Made by a program: the position numbers and the translations under genes
Shown here: positions 15,001 through 25,112 of the stretch, piece by piece
How positions within the stretch are numbered: position 1 is the stretch's first letter
How the letters are laid out: each line of letters starts with the position of its first letter
NCBI RefSeq assembly: GCF_032854445.1
Contig: NC_088298.1
Location: forward strand, 13,131,504-13,195,503
DNA from: Liolophura sinensis
Taxonomy: Eukaryota; Mollusca; Polyplacophora; Chitonida; Chitonidae
Length of the DNA stretch: 64,000 nt
Direction: 5' to 3'
Notes under the pieces: generated by a model
What the model was told of the DNA's origin: nothing
Database searches by the model: none
The model's input: the letters and a program-made list of their open reading frames with translations, nothing else

Positions 15001-18000
15001 GATTGTCTTCGACTTAGAAGTAAGACAATTGCTGGGTGAGTTAAATGGGCTTGGCCCAAAGATTTGACGTCTTCTGGGCTACCGAAGGGCAGATAACTTA
15101 TAATCAAAAGTTGAATATAGTAATGACCAGTCGCGATGGTACATAATAAATGTAGCCGATTTCCATTAGCAAAAAGACACAGCAAAAATCCAAAAGTAGA
15201 AAAACTGTTCCAATGCTGTTGGTAAGAGGCTAATCCGACGTATTTTGTGACGAGAAATCGAATGGTGCACACCGCGTTGCTCTCCGACCAATACTTTTGG
15301 CTGTAGCAACATTTAAAAGGTCATTGATGTCATAATCACGTGCCCAGCAACGGCTCTTACTCCATGGAAACCAAGGAAATTTGCAATTTTTCAACAGCTG
15401 GAGTTGCCTGGTCCAATTACGCATCTGTTGGCACCTTTTTGATGTGGGTCAGTGTTCAATTGTACTTTTTACAGCAGACTGTATCAAGTACCTTGTGTTT
15501 TTTATATATAAGTGGTGTGGTTTTTCTACATGTAGATAAAGACATTGAGTTTGTCTTCGACTTAGAAGTAAGACAATTGCTGGGTGAGTTAAATGGGCTT
15601 GGCCCAAAGATTTGACGTCTTCTGGGCTACCGAAGGGCACATAACTTATAATCAAAAGTTGAATATGGTAACGACCAGTCGCGATGGTACATAGTAAATG
15701 TAGCCTATTTTCATTAGCAAAAAGACACAGCAAAAATCCAAAAGTGCAAACACTGTTCCAATGCTGCTGGCAAGAGGCTAATCTGAGGTTTTTTGCGACG
15801 AGAAATCGAATGGTGCAAACCGAGTTGCTCTCCGACCAATACTTTTGGCTGTAGCGACTATTGTATAATCATTGATGTAAAGATAACGTGCCCAGCAACG
15901 GCTCTTACTCCATTGAATCCAAGGAAATTTGCAATTTTTCAACAGCTGGGGATGCCTGACCCAATTCCGCATCGTTTGGCACCTTACTGATGTGGGTCAG
16001 TGTTCAATTGTAGTTTTTATAGCAGACTGTATCAAGTACCTTGTTTTATTTTATATACAAATTGTGTGGTTTTTCAACATGTAGATAAAGACATTGAGTT
16101 TGTCTTCGTCTTAGAAGTAAGACAAGTGCTGGGTGAGTTAAATGGGCTTGGCCCAAAGATTTCACGTCTTCTGGGCTACCGAAGGGCACATAACTTATAA
16201 TCAAAAGTTGAATATAGTAATGACCAGTGACAACGGTACATAGTAAATGTAGACGATTTCCATTAGCAAAAAGACTCGGGAAAAATCCAAAACTAGAAAA
16301 ACTGTTCGAATGCTGTTGGTAAGAGGCTAATCCGACGTATTTTGTGACGAGAAATCGAATGGTGGAAACCGAGTTGCTCTCCGACCAATACTTCTGGCTG
16401 TAGCGACAATTAAATGGTCATTAATGTCATAATCACGTGCCCAGCAACGGCTCTTACTCCATGGAAACCAAGGAAATTTGCAATTTGTCAAGAGCTGAAG
16501 ATCCCTGGTCCAATTACGCATCTTTTGGCACCTTATTGATGTGGGTCAGTGTTCAATTGTACTTTTTACAGCAGACTGTATCAAGTACCTTGTGTTTTTT
16601 TATATACAAATGGTGTGGTTTTTCTACACGTAGATAAAGACATTGAGTTTGTCTTCGTCTTAGAAGTAAGACAAGTGCTGGGTGAGTTAAATGGGCTTGG
16701 CCCAAAGAATTGACGTCTTCTGGGCTACCGAAGGGCACATAACTTATAATCAAAAGTTGAATATAGTAATGACCAGTGACAACGGTACATAGAAAATGTA
16801 GACGATTTCCATTAGCAAAAAGACCAGGCAAAAATCCAAAAGTAGAAAAACTGTTCCAATGCTGCTGTTAAGAGACTAATCCGACGTATTTTGTGACGAG
16901 AAATCGAATGGTGCAAACCGCGTTGCTCTCCGACCAATATTTTTGTCTGTAGCGACAATTGAATTATCATTTATATCAAGATCACGTGCCCAGCAACGGC
17001 CCTTACTCCATGGAAACCAAGGAAATTTGCAATTTTTCAACAGCTGGAGATGCCTGACCGAATTCCGCATCGTTTGGCACCTTATTGATGTGGGTCAGTG
17101 TTCAATTGTAATTTTTACAGCAGACTGTATCAAGTACCTTGTGTTTTTTATATACACATGGTATGTTTTTTTAAAATGTAGATAAAGACATTGAGTTTGT
17201 CTTCGACTTAGAAGTAAGACAATTGCTGGGTGAGTTAAATGGGCTTGGCCCAAAGATTTGACGTCTTCTGGGCTACCGAAGGGCACATAACTTATAATCA
17301 AAAGTTGAATATAGTAATGACCAGTCGCGATGGTACATAATAAATGTATCCGATTTCCATTAGCAAAAAGACACAGCAAAAATCCAAAAGAGCAAAAACT
17401 GTTCCAATGCTGTTGGTAAGAGGCTAATCCGACGTATTTTGTGACGAGAAATCGAATGGTGCAAACCGCGTTGCTCTCCCGACCAATACTTTTGGCTGTG
17501 GCAACAATTAAATGGTCATTGATGTCATAATCACGTGCCCTTCAACGGCTCTTACTCCATGAAAACCAAAGAAAATTTGCAATTTTTCAACAGCTGGAGT
17601 TGCCTGGTCCAATTACGCATCTTTTGGCACCTTATTGATGTGGGTCAGTGTTCAATTGTACTTTTTACAGCAGACTGTATCAAGTACCTTGTGTTTTTTA
17701 TATATAAGTGGTGTGGTTTTTCTACATGTAGATAAAGACATTGAGATTGTCTTCGACTTAGAAATAAGACAATTGCTGGGTGAGTTAAATGGCTTGGCCC
17801 AAAGATTTGACGTCTTCTGGGCTACCGAAGGGCACCTAACTTATACTCAAAAGTTGAATATGGTAATGACCAGTCGCGATGGTACAGAGTGATTGTAGCC
17901 GATTTCATTTAGCAAAAAGGCACAGCAAAAATCCAAAAGTGCAAAAACTGTTCCAATGCTGCTGGTAAGAGGATAATCCGACGTATTTTGTGACGAGAAA

Positions 18001-19719
18001 TCGAATGGTGCAAACCGCGTTGCTCTCCGACCAATAGTTTTGTCTGTAGCGACAATTGTATGATCATTGTTGTAAAGATAACGTGCCCAGCAACGGCTCT
18101 TACTCCATGGAAACCAAGGAAATTTGCAATTTTTCAACAGCTGGGGATGCCTGGCCCAATTACGCATCTTTTGGCACCTTATAGATGTGGGTCAGTGTTC
18201 AATTGTATTTTTTACAGCAGACTGTATGAAGTATCTAGTGTTTTATATATACAAGTGTTGTGGTTTTTCTACATGTAGATAAAGACATTGAGATTGTCTT
18301 CGACTTAGAAGTAAGACAATTGCTGGGTGAGTTAAATGGGCTTGGCCCAAAGATTTCACGTCTTATGGGCTACCGAATGGGCACATAACTTATAATCAAA
18401 AGTTAAATATGGTAATGACCAGTTGCTATGGTACTTAGTACATGTAGCGGATTTTAATTAGCAAAAAAGCACAGCAACAATCCAAAAGTGCAAAAAGTGT
18501 TCGAATGCTGCTGGTAAGAGGCTAATCCGACGTATTTTGTGACGAGAAATCGAATGGTGCAAACTGCGTTGCTCTCCGACCAATACTTTTGGCTGTATCG
18601 ACAATTGAATGATCATTGATGTCATAATCACGTGCCCAGCAACGTCTCTTACTCCATGGAAACCAAGGAAATTTGCAATTTTTTAACAGCTGGAGATGCC
18701 TGGCCCAATTACGCATCTTTTGGCACCTTATTGATGTGGGTCAGTGTTCAATTGTACTTTTTACAGCAGACTGTATCAAGTACCTTGTTTTTTTTATATA
18801 TAAGTGGTGTGGTTATTCTACATGTAGATAAAGACATTGAGTTTGTCTTCGACTTAGAAGAAAGACAATTGCTGGGTGAGTTAAATGGGCTTGGCCCAAA
18901 GATTTGACGTCTTCTGGGCTACCGAATGGGCACATAACTTATAATCAAAAGTTGAATATGGTAATGACCAGTCACAATGGTACATAGTAAATGTAGCCGA
19001 TTTCAATTAACAAAAAGGCACAGCAAAAATGCAAAATTGCAAAAACTGTTCCAATGCTGCTGGTAAGAGGATAATCCGACGTATTTTGTGACGAGAAATC
19101 GAATGGTGCAAACCGCGTTGCTCTCCAACCAATACTTTTGGCTGTAGCGACAATTGTATGATCATTGATGTAAAGATAACGTGCCCAGCAACGGCCCTTA
19201 CTCCATGGAAACCAAGGAAATTTGCAATTTTTCAACAGCTGGGGATGCCTGACCGAATTCCGCATCGTTTGTCACCTTAATTAATGTGGGTCAGTGTTCA
19301 ATTGTACTTTTTACAGCAGACTGTATCAAGTACCTTGTTTTATTTTATATACAAATTGTGTGGTTTTTTTACATGTAGATAAAGACATTGAGTTTGTCTT
19401 CGACTAAGAAGTAGGACAATTGCTGGGTGAGTTAATTGGGCTTGGCCCAAAGATTTGACGTCTTCTGGGCTACCGATGGGCACATAACTTATAATCCAAA
19501 GTTGAATATAGTAATGACCAGTCGCCATGGTACATAGTAAATGTAGCCGATTTCAATTAGCAAAAAGGCACAGCAAAAATCCAAAGGTGCAAAAACTGTT
19601 CCAATGCTGTTGGTAAGAGGCTAATCCGACGTATTTTGTGACGAGAAATCGAATGGTGCAAACTGCGTTGCTCTCCGACCAACAGTTTTGGCTGTAGCGA
19701 CAACTGAATGATCATTGAT

Positions 19720-20202
19720 GTCATAATCACGTACCCAGCAACGGCTCTTACTCCATGGACACCAAGGAAATTTGCAATTTTTCAAATGCTGAGGATGCCT
19801 GACCCAATTCCGCATCGTTTGGCACCTTATTGATGTGGGTCAGTGTTCAATTGTACTTTTTACAGCAGACTGTATCAAGTACCTTTTTTTATTTATGCAA
19901 ATGGTGTGCTTTTTCTACATGTAGATAAAGACATTGAGTTTGTCTTCGACTTAGAAGTAAGACATTTGCTGGGTGAGTTAAATGGGCTTGGCCCAAAGAT
20001 TTGACGTCTTCTGGGCTACCGAAGGGCACATAACTTATAATCAAAAGTTGAATATAGTAATGACCAGTCACAATGGTACATAGTAAATGTAGACGATTGC
20101 CATTAGCAAAAAGACCAGGGAAAAATCCAAAACTAGAAAAACTGTTCCAATGCTGTTGGTAAGAGGCTAATCCGACGTCTTTTGTGACGAGAAATCGAAT
20201 GG
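19720..20202. repeat. Terminal truncated satellite monomer
   Basis: The last monomer keeps 483 bp and stops inside the conserved segment GAGAAATCGAATGG. Every other unit continues with TGCAAACC or a close variant, whereas here the sequence changes to the polymerase gene of the neighbouring element. The GG at 20,201-20,204 makes the exact breakpoint ambiguous by two bases. Confidence 0.9.
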
Positions 20203-21829
20203 GGCTGCTCCGCTTTATCGACAGCGTTCAATTCTTACCGACTTCCCTTGACAATCTGGTTGACGCCAAGAAACCTGAGGCTTTCCACATCACAGCCCGG
20301 TATAAGCCCGCCGAAGAAAATCGAAAGCTACTCATGCACAAGGGTGTCTACCCCTATGAGTATATGGACTCCTGGGAGCGCTTAGTCCAGCCTCCCACCA
20401 AAGAGGCTTTCTACAGTAAGCTACAAAGTCGGAGGCATTAGCGATGAGGACTACATCCACGCCCAACAGGTATAGAAGGCATTTGACTGCACCAATCTGG
20501 GAGACCACACAGACCTTTACTGCCGCACAGACGTGCTTAGTTTGGCCGATGTGTTTGAGGCCTTCCGGACCCCGCTCACTACTTTACGAGCCCAGGTCTC
20601 TCGCCAATAACCCGCAAGTGGAGGGATGCAACCCCGAAAGCCCAAACAGCTACATCCAATACCTGGACGCCAATAATCTATATGGCTATGAGTCAGTTTC
20701 TTCCAACGGGCGCTTTCCAGTGGGTAGGTGACGAGCAGCGTCTCGGTGAAACGATTGCTACCCACCCCCACGACAGTCCTTCCGGTTACATCCTCGAAGC
20801 CGACCTAGAGTACCTACATAACGCACATAACAGCTACCCATTAGGTCCGGAGCGTCTGGTGGTCCAGAAGGAGTGGATGTCAGACTATCAGCACAGCCTT
20901 CTAGGCAAGAAAGCGCCTACTGAGGTCGAAAAGCTGGTCCCCAACCTCCGCAACAAGGAACGGTACGTCCTGCACTACCGAAACCTACAGCTGTATCTAT
21001 CTCTGGGAATGCGCCTGACAAAGGTTCACCGGGCCCTGAGATTCGCCCACAGCCCTTGGATGGAACCCTATATCAGGATGAACACCGAGCTCCGAAAAAC
21101 GGCCGGGAGTAAATTCGAGAAGGACCTGTACAAGCTAATGAATAACTCGGTCTTCGGAAAAGCCATAGAGGACCTTCGGAAGCGTGTGGAGGTCAAGCTG
21201 GTACGCTCTGGAGAAGACGACAAGCTCCGACGCTTGATAGCCAGACATATTTGATGATGACCACGCAGCGATTCAGATGCACAAGACCCGTCTAGTCCTA
21301 AACCGACCTATCTACGTGGGCATGAGCATTCTAGATCTCTCAAAGCACCTGATGTACGACTTCCACTACAACCACATGAAGTCCCAGTACGGAGAGCGCT
21401 GCCAGCTCCTCTGTACTGACACGGATAGTCTGCTACTCGAGATTCAGACTGAGGATGTTTATAGGGATATGGCTGAGAATGCAAACCTGTACGACACCTC
21501 AGATTACCCACAAGACCAACCCCTGCACAGCGTAGCAAATATGAAGGTCTTGGGGGAAAATGAAGGACGAGTGCGCGGGGCGTCAGATCGCCGAATACAT
21601 TGGTCTGCGTCCCAAGATGTTCTCCATTCTGGAGGCAGGTGGAGCCAACATTAAGAAGGCCGAGAAAAAGATCTTCCGACACGGTATGGACGTGCTGCGA
21701 TCAGAGCGCCACCATATCTATGGGCAGCCCCTGAATAAGGTCTCACTGTCCCCCTTCGATAGTAAGCGCTGGATCGCCGAAGATGGTGTCCACACCTTGG
21801 CTTATGGCCATAGAGATGCTTCTCCTTGA
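20203..21829 (+). pseudogene. DNA polymerase B of Polinton type, 3' part, degenerate
   Basis: Only the C-terminal half or so of a family-B polymerase remains. Readable in order: the end of the exonuclease region with FIDSVQFLP (about 20,214) and GVYPYEYMDSWE (about 20,344), then the polymerase motif A region YLDANNLYG (about 20,660), the motif B region LMNNSVFGK (about 21,133), the motif C region CTDTDS (about 21,413), and a conserved C-terminal tail ending near 21,829. These pieces lie in different frames: the frame changes near 20,430, 20,590, 20,690, 21,245 and 21,550, there is a stop at about 20,474, and conserved stretches appear to be missing around 20,575-20,600 and near 21,655. The gene converges on the integrase, with about 40 bp between the two ends. 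It would have replicated the element; this copy cannot give a working enzyme. Confidence 0.88.
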
Positions 21830-21870
21830 CGGCAACGGCAGGATGAGCTGGAATGGACATCCAGGAACTA

Positions 21871-22865
21871 CTAGCGCCGTAGAACCCCATCCGGGGGAAG
21901 CTGAGTATCGGGAGGCACTATAAGCAACTCCTCACGAACGAATCCCCGTCGCGGGCTATCCGACGTATCGTCTAGATAGTACAGCACGGGTTCATTAGGC
22001 TTTGTGACAGAGACCACACAGGATCAGTCGCACGGCGGCGGCCGCCCTCCAGCTCTCCAGGCTGATAGAGATAACAAACGCCAACACCCTCGGGAATCTT
22101 CCGCTCATTAAGTCTAACGGGACGACCTGGAACCGTCGAGGAAGGCTTATGGGGCACCCCTTTTGCCTTGATGGCGTCTTTCGGCTTTTTACCGATCAGT
22201 CTCGTTGTCTTGTTATTCAGAGCGGCCACAACAGAGGGCAGCCGAGCCACCCATTCAGTAGACCAGTCTTCGGGAGGGAGGCGCATCTCCTGGGCGTACT
22301 GATGTCCAAAGAGCCGCTCAGCCAGAGTACGGTTGAAAGGCTCCACTATGCCTTGGTCTCGGTGGATATCCACGCGGCCTCGGCGGACTGTGACATCATG
22401 TTTGGCCAGCAGTTGGCTCACCGCACCCATAAACCCGCGCCCAGGATCAACTTGGAGAAGCGTCGGCCATCTCATGGGTCCCCACTTGTAAATGCGAGTG
22501 AGAGCATCAGCGACTTCTTTGGAATCTTTAGTAGCCAGAGGTTCCGCCTCCTTGTAGCGAGAAGCGACATCAACAACTGTCAGCGCGTACTTATACAGCT
22601 TCCGGCATCGCCGATCATGTGGTAGAAATAGAAGATCGGCTTGGTGGATGTCATTCGGCGTGGAAACATCGAACATAGGCCTCGGTATTTTTCGGGGACG
22701 AGGCAGGTATATCTGCCAGATAGCCTGCTTTTTCAGCCAGGCCCGGACCACATCTTCGGAGACTTTAGCCACAGTGGAAAGTTTCTGGATGGCCGCGCGG
22801 CCCTTCCAGTACCCACGAGGGCTGTAGTAGATATTTGCCAGGCGAGTAGACACCTTACTAGCCAT
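21871..22865 (-). pseudogene. rve-family (DDE) integrase of Polinton, one frameshift
   Basis: The open frame from 22,865 to 21,972 gives 297 residues. The catalytic triad reads D77 (HQAD), D140 (LQVD) and E175 (QGIVE), with 34 residues between the last two, close to the usual D,D35E spacing. An N-terminal segment with YYSPRGYW precedes the core, and the C-terminal part is basic. Near 22,005, at about residue 287, the frame slips: the ORF ends in an unrelated tail, while the coding signal continues in another frame to a stop at 21,871-21,873. The match is to the transposon-derived integrase family typified by C. elegans F54H12.3. The product would insert the element into host DNA with a short duplication. 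The catalytic core is intact by eye, and only the C-terminus is damaged. Confidence 0.9.
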
Positions 22866-22986
22866 GTCATCAAGGTATTCTAACAGCCCTCAAATAGATT
22901 TGCGACGAAAAAGATGTTAATCATCGCGGCGCAAAACAACCGCCCGGCGAGGAGCTCGATGGTGAGTCCGGCACGGTGAGTTCGGA

Positions 22987-23436
22987 TTACTTGGTGAGTT
23001 TTGTGATTCCGTAACTCACACCCCCAACCACACACATTCCCAGGATGACGAAGGTCATCTCGCGGTGTTTTTGATTTTCACTAGGCACATAGAAATCGGA
23101 GAACTGTGGCTCTGAGCCCAGCAGCGCTTCGCGCGCATCGCGTGTAAGAGTTTTGCCCGTTACCCTAGAATACTCTCGGATTGCAGCGTCGACATCCCGG
23201 AACGTTTGGACAGCGTGGCCCTGGCGGCGGAGTTCATCGTTGATCCAGTCCAAGCGCTCAGTGCGCTTTCGGGCCCATTTTTCCTGGTCGGCTTGGAGCT
23301 GCTTTACAGCGCGGTCATGGCGCCTCCGCTCTTCGTCGACACCGGAACTCCTCAGCATCGAAAACATATAGTTGCTCCCGCTGAAGGCCAAAGCGTTTAC
23401 GAGGGCGCCGCCCATCATCATTGCGATGGAGGCCAT
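22987..23436 (-). CDS. Conserved Polinton protein with terminal membrane segments, 149 aa
   Basis: This frame is uninterrupted. The N-terminus is hydrophobic and glycine/methionine-rich (MASIAMMMGGALVNALAF), the middle is a long charged helix or coiled coil (about residues 30-90, many R, E, K, Q), and the C-terminus has a membrane-like stretch (FVILGMCVVGGVSYGI). I recognise it as a protein that recurs beside the integrase in this class of elements, but its function is not established; a virion membrane or minor structural role is inference. It sits upstream of the integrase on the same strand with a gap of 121 bp. It is one of few frames here without a visible lesion. Confidence 0.62.
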   Translation of the reverse strand: MASIAMMMGGALVNALAFSGSNYMFSMLRSSGVDEERRRHDRAVKQLQADQEKWARKRTERLDWINDELRRQGHAVQTFRDVDAAIREYSRVTGKTLTRDAREALLGSEPQFSDFYVPSENQKHREMTFVILGMCVVGGVSYGITKLTK

Positions 23437-23438
23437 TA

Positions 23439-23678
23439 CTACTTGATTATATTGGGAGGGAGGAGCCCTTGTTTAATTAGCAGGTCCTTCGAAAACAAGG
23501 CCAGGCCTACATCTCCAATGACCATGCCGACGTCACGGGTTGTTAAGTCCAGCTTCGGGAGGGCTCCTTTCAGGAACATCTGGCCGAGACGAGCGTACCC
23601 AGTAGCCAGGAGAGAGACCACAGCGGCGTGGTAGGCTGCGCTGACTAGCACTTTTCCGTCATCGGGTGGAGTAGACAT
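23439..23678 (-). CDS. Small conserved Polinton membrane protein, 79 aa
   Basis: The frame is open and ends two bases before the 149-aa gene begins, so the two are packed as in a viral gene block. Residues 12-35 are hydrophobic (AAYHAAVVSLLATGYARLGQ) and the second half contains DLTTRDVGMVIGDVGLA followed by a lysine and a proline-containing tail. It resembles short proteins of unknown function that accompany the F54H12.2/F54H12.3-type genes. No catalytic motif is visible. A membrane or capsid-associated role is a guess from composition and neighbours. Confidence 0.58.
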   Translation of the reverse strand: MSTPPDDGKVLVSAAYHAAVVSLLATGYARLGQMFLKGALPKLDLTTRDVGMVIGDVGLALFSKDLLIKQGLLPPNIIK

Positions 23679-24126
23679 GCTGATCTGTATAGAAAGGGTC
23701 GCGACGTGTATTCAAATGGATTCTTTTCTTGCGGCGTGATATCTGCATGCGGCGTAATATCTGCGCCTCGTGCTGTATAGCGGCTGCGCCACACGCGTAG
23801 CAATACTAGTACTGCAAGGCTGCTAACGCCTAATAACGCCAGGGGCGCCCTCCAGTCGGTGATTTGATGTGCCTTCGTAGAATCCGGTTCCTTCGCGGCC
23901 TCCCCCTCCGGCTCCTTTGGCTGTTTCTTGGTGGAATCAGCTGCGCCAAGCAAAGCAGCCTTTGCCTCGCGAAGCTCGTCCTTGAGCTTTTCAGCCTTGG
24001 CCTTTCTCGCTGCAGCACCCGCTCGACCCGCAGCGACTTTTTGGGATTCTTCGCAGAGCCGTCATTCGTAGAATCCGCTGTCACCCCATCCGCTTCCCTC
24101 GGGCCTTCCGGATTCGTTGTACTCAT
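23645..24126 (-). pseudogene. Coiled-coil protein with C-terminal membrane anchor, frameshifted
   Basis: The start is at 24,126 (MSTTNPEG) or 24,141. The first part is polar with repeated Lys/Arg/Glu. The reading frame then slips near 24,000 into the frame that is open from 23,953 to 23,645, which carries a Lys/Glu-rich helix and one clear transmembrane segment (LALLGVSSLAVLVLLRVW) followed by an Arg-rich tail. The 3' end overlaps the start of the 79-aa gene by 34 bp. The composition suggests a single-pass membrane protein of the virus-like particle; I do not know its function. Confidence 0.5.
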
Positions 24127-24207
24127 GTTCCTCTGGATCATACGGCTAATTTCTAGGACAGCAGTGGTGTTGAAATGAGCAGTGCTCAGCAGTGGTCAGC
24201 GCCATGG

Positions 24208-24474
24208 TTAACGGCGCCAAGTACTTACCATAGCAGTAGTATAGCCAGAAGCTAGCACTGCTAAGCGTCTGTTCAACAAATGGGTCGGTGGCGAGCTGTG
24301 CCATGAGCGGCTGTTATCGCTTGGCCTGCCCACCCACCGCAAGTGCCGCCAACCTATCCCTGAGCTCCCGTGCATCATCTTGTTGGCTGGTGTTAGGCTG
24401 TTGGCTTCGGCCGGGCTGTTGCCGGGCTCCTGCTCTTCGCCCAGAATCTCGTCTATAAGCTCGTCGGTATCCAT
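24208..24474 (-). pseudogene. Small acidic-start Polinton protein, probably frameshifted
   Basis: The frame starts with MDTDELIDEILGEE, a strongly acidic helix, and then turns into low-quality sequence. In a second frame over about 24,395-24,340 the same DNA reads as an ordinary helix (ELRDRLAALAVGG), so I think a frameshift near 24,400 separates two halves of one small gene. It lies between the coiled-coil membrane protein and the ATPase on the same strand. Function unknown. Confidence 0.42.
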
Positions 24475-24477
24475 GCT

Positions 24478-24512
24478 TCATACGTAGGGGCGCCTACGTC
24501 TAATATATAATC
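24478..24512. promoter_or_regulatory. Near-palindrome and AT-rich box between two element genes
   Basis: Upstream of the small acidic gene the DNA reads ACGTAGGGGCGCCTACGT, an 18-bp near-perfect palindrome, followed by the TATA-like AATATATAA. In a GC-rich gene block this is the most promoter-like sequence I see. The regulatory role is inference. Confidence 0.3.
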
Positions 24513-25112
24513 TTAGATGTGGCAGGCGTATCAGTCATTAGCAGGAGCTTAGAATGCGGATTTTTCTTGAGCTTCTGTCGAACCTCTGCCTTTTCGCTCT
24601 CGGCCTCGATGATGTGGTTCTCTTCCAGGCATTCTTTGAAGGAGTGCCGATCTTTGCAGTGGAATAAAGCCACCCACCTTTTCTGCTCGCGAAAGTCTTT
24701 GAGGACGGCGTTGTATTTCTGAGTGAGGACCCAGACGCTTTGCTTTGCAGGACGGCCCGAGAATGCCATGAATGACAGCATATTGTGTTTCTTTTTCATC
24801 GTCCAACGCGCTACAATCATCGATGATGTATAGGGTGGGCTCCCTTTCGAACAATCTGTAGAAAGCTCTCAGACAGTCGTTTAGCCGCTCGCCGGGGTCA
24901 AAACAATAGACCTTAGGGTCAGGCAGTATCCATCGCCGCCGGTATGCCTCGTTGTGATTAAGAGTGGGGCACAGGATCACAATGTGATGAATGAAACCGC
25001 GGAAAGGCCCCTCAAGAAGGTCCAGCACGGAGACTGTTTTGCCGCAGTTCGTCTGCCCAGAGATAATCGCGCAGAGGGCGTCATTAATAAAGCGCGCTAA
25101 CGAATCTACCAT
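24500..25112 (-). pseudogene. A32/FtsK-like packaging ATPase, one frameshift
   Basis: The frame opens at 25,112. Residues 19-26 are a Walker A loop (GQTNCGKT) and residues about 93-99 a Walker B strand (TLYIIDD). The coding signal moves to another frame near 24,800, just after Walker B, and continues to a stop at 24,500, giving about 200 residues, the usual size for genome-packaging ATPases of Polintons, adintoviruses and related double-jelly-roll viruses. The start overlaps the 3' end of the capsid gene by 29 bp in a different frame. By family, the protein would use ATP to drive DNA into the capsid. The break after Walker B makes this copy inactive. Confidence 0.8.

Larger units (their letters stand above)
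1..20202. repeat. 548-bp satellite array, 36 full monomers plus a truncated 37th
   Basis: Taking the G of the motif GATGTCAAGATCACGTG as unit start, monomers begin at 1, 549, 1097, 1646, 2196, 2744, 3287, 3835, 4383, 4933, 5480, 6023, 6571, 7119, 7666, 8214, 8758, 9306, 9854, 10396, 10944, 11488, 12036, 12584, 13133, 13681, 14230, 14780, 15329, 15877, 16426, 16975, 17524, 18072, 18621, 19170 and 19720. Lengths are 547-550 bp except five short ones of 542-544 bp (starts 2744, 5480, 8214, 9854, 10944) that share a 6-bp deletion next to the CCATGG site. All units are in the same orientation. The array runs off the left edge, so its true length is unknown. The open frames inside the units recur because the units are near-identical; I do not call them genes. 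Confidence 0.97.

Noticed and set aside
121-20071. Dozens of similar open frames of 60-129 codons in the satellite on both strands, for example the recurring 64-codon minus-strand frame
   Set aside because: They recur because the monomers are near-copies. Overlapping frames on both strands are equally open, starts and ends vary between monomers, and none resembles a known domain. A codon-wise test of substitutions across the 37 monomers would be needed to reopen this.
1-20202. CRISPR-like regular repeats
   Set aside because: The units are 548 bp and contiguous, with no spacers, and the context is an animal genome.
22149-22625. 158-codon plus-strand frame
   Set aside because: It is antisense to the integrase core, which has a clear catalytic triad; the frame has no domain of its own.
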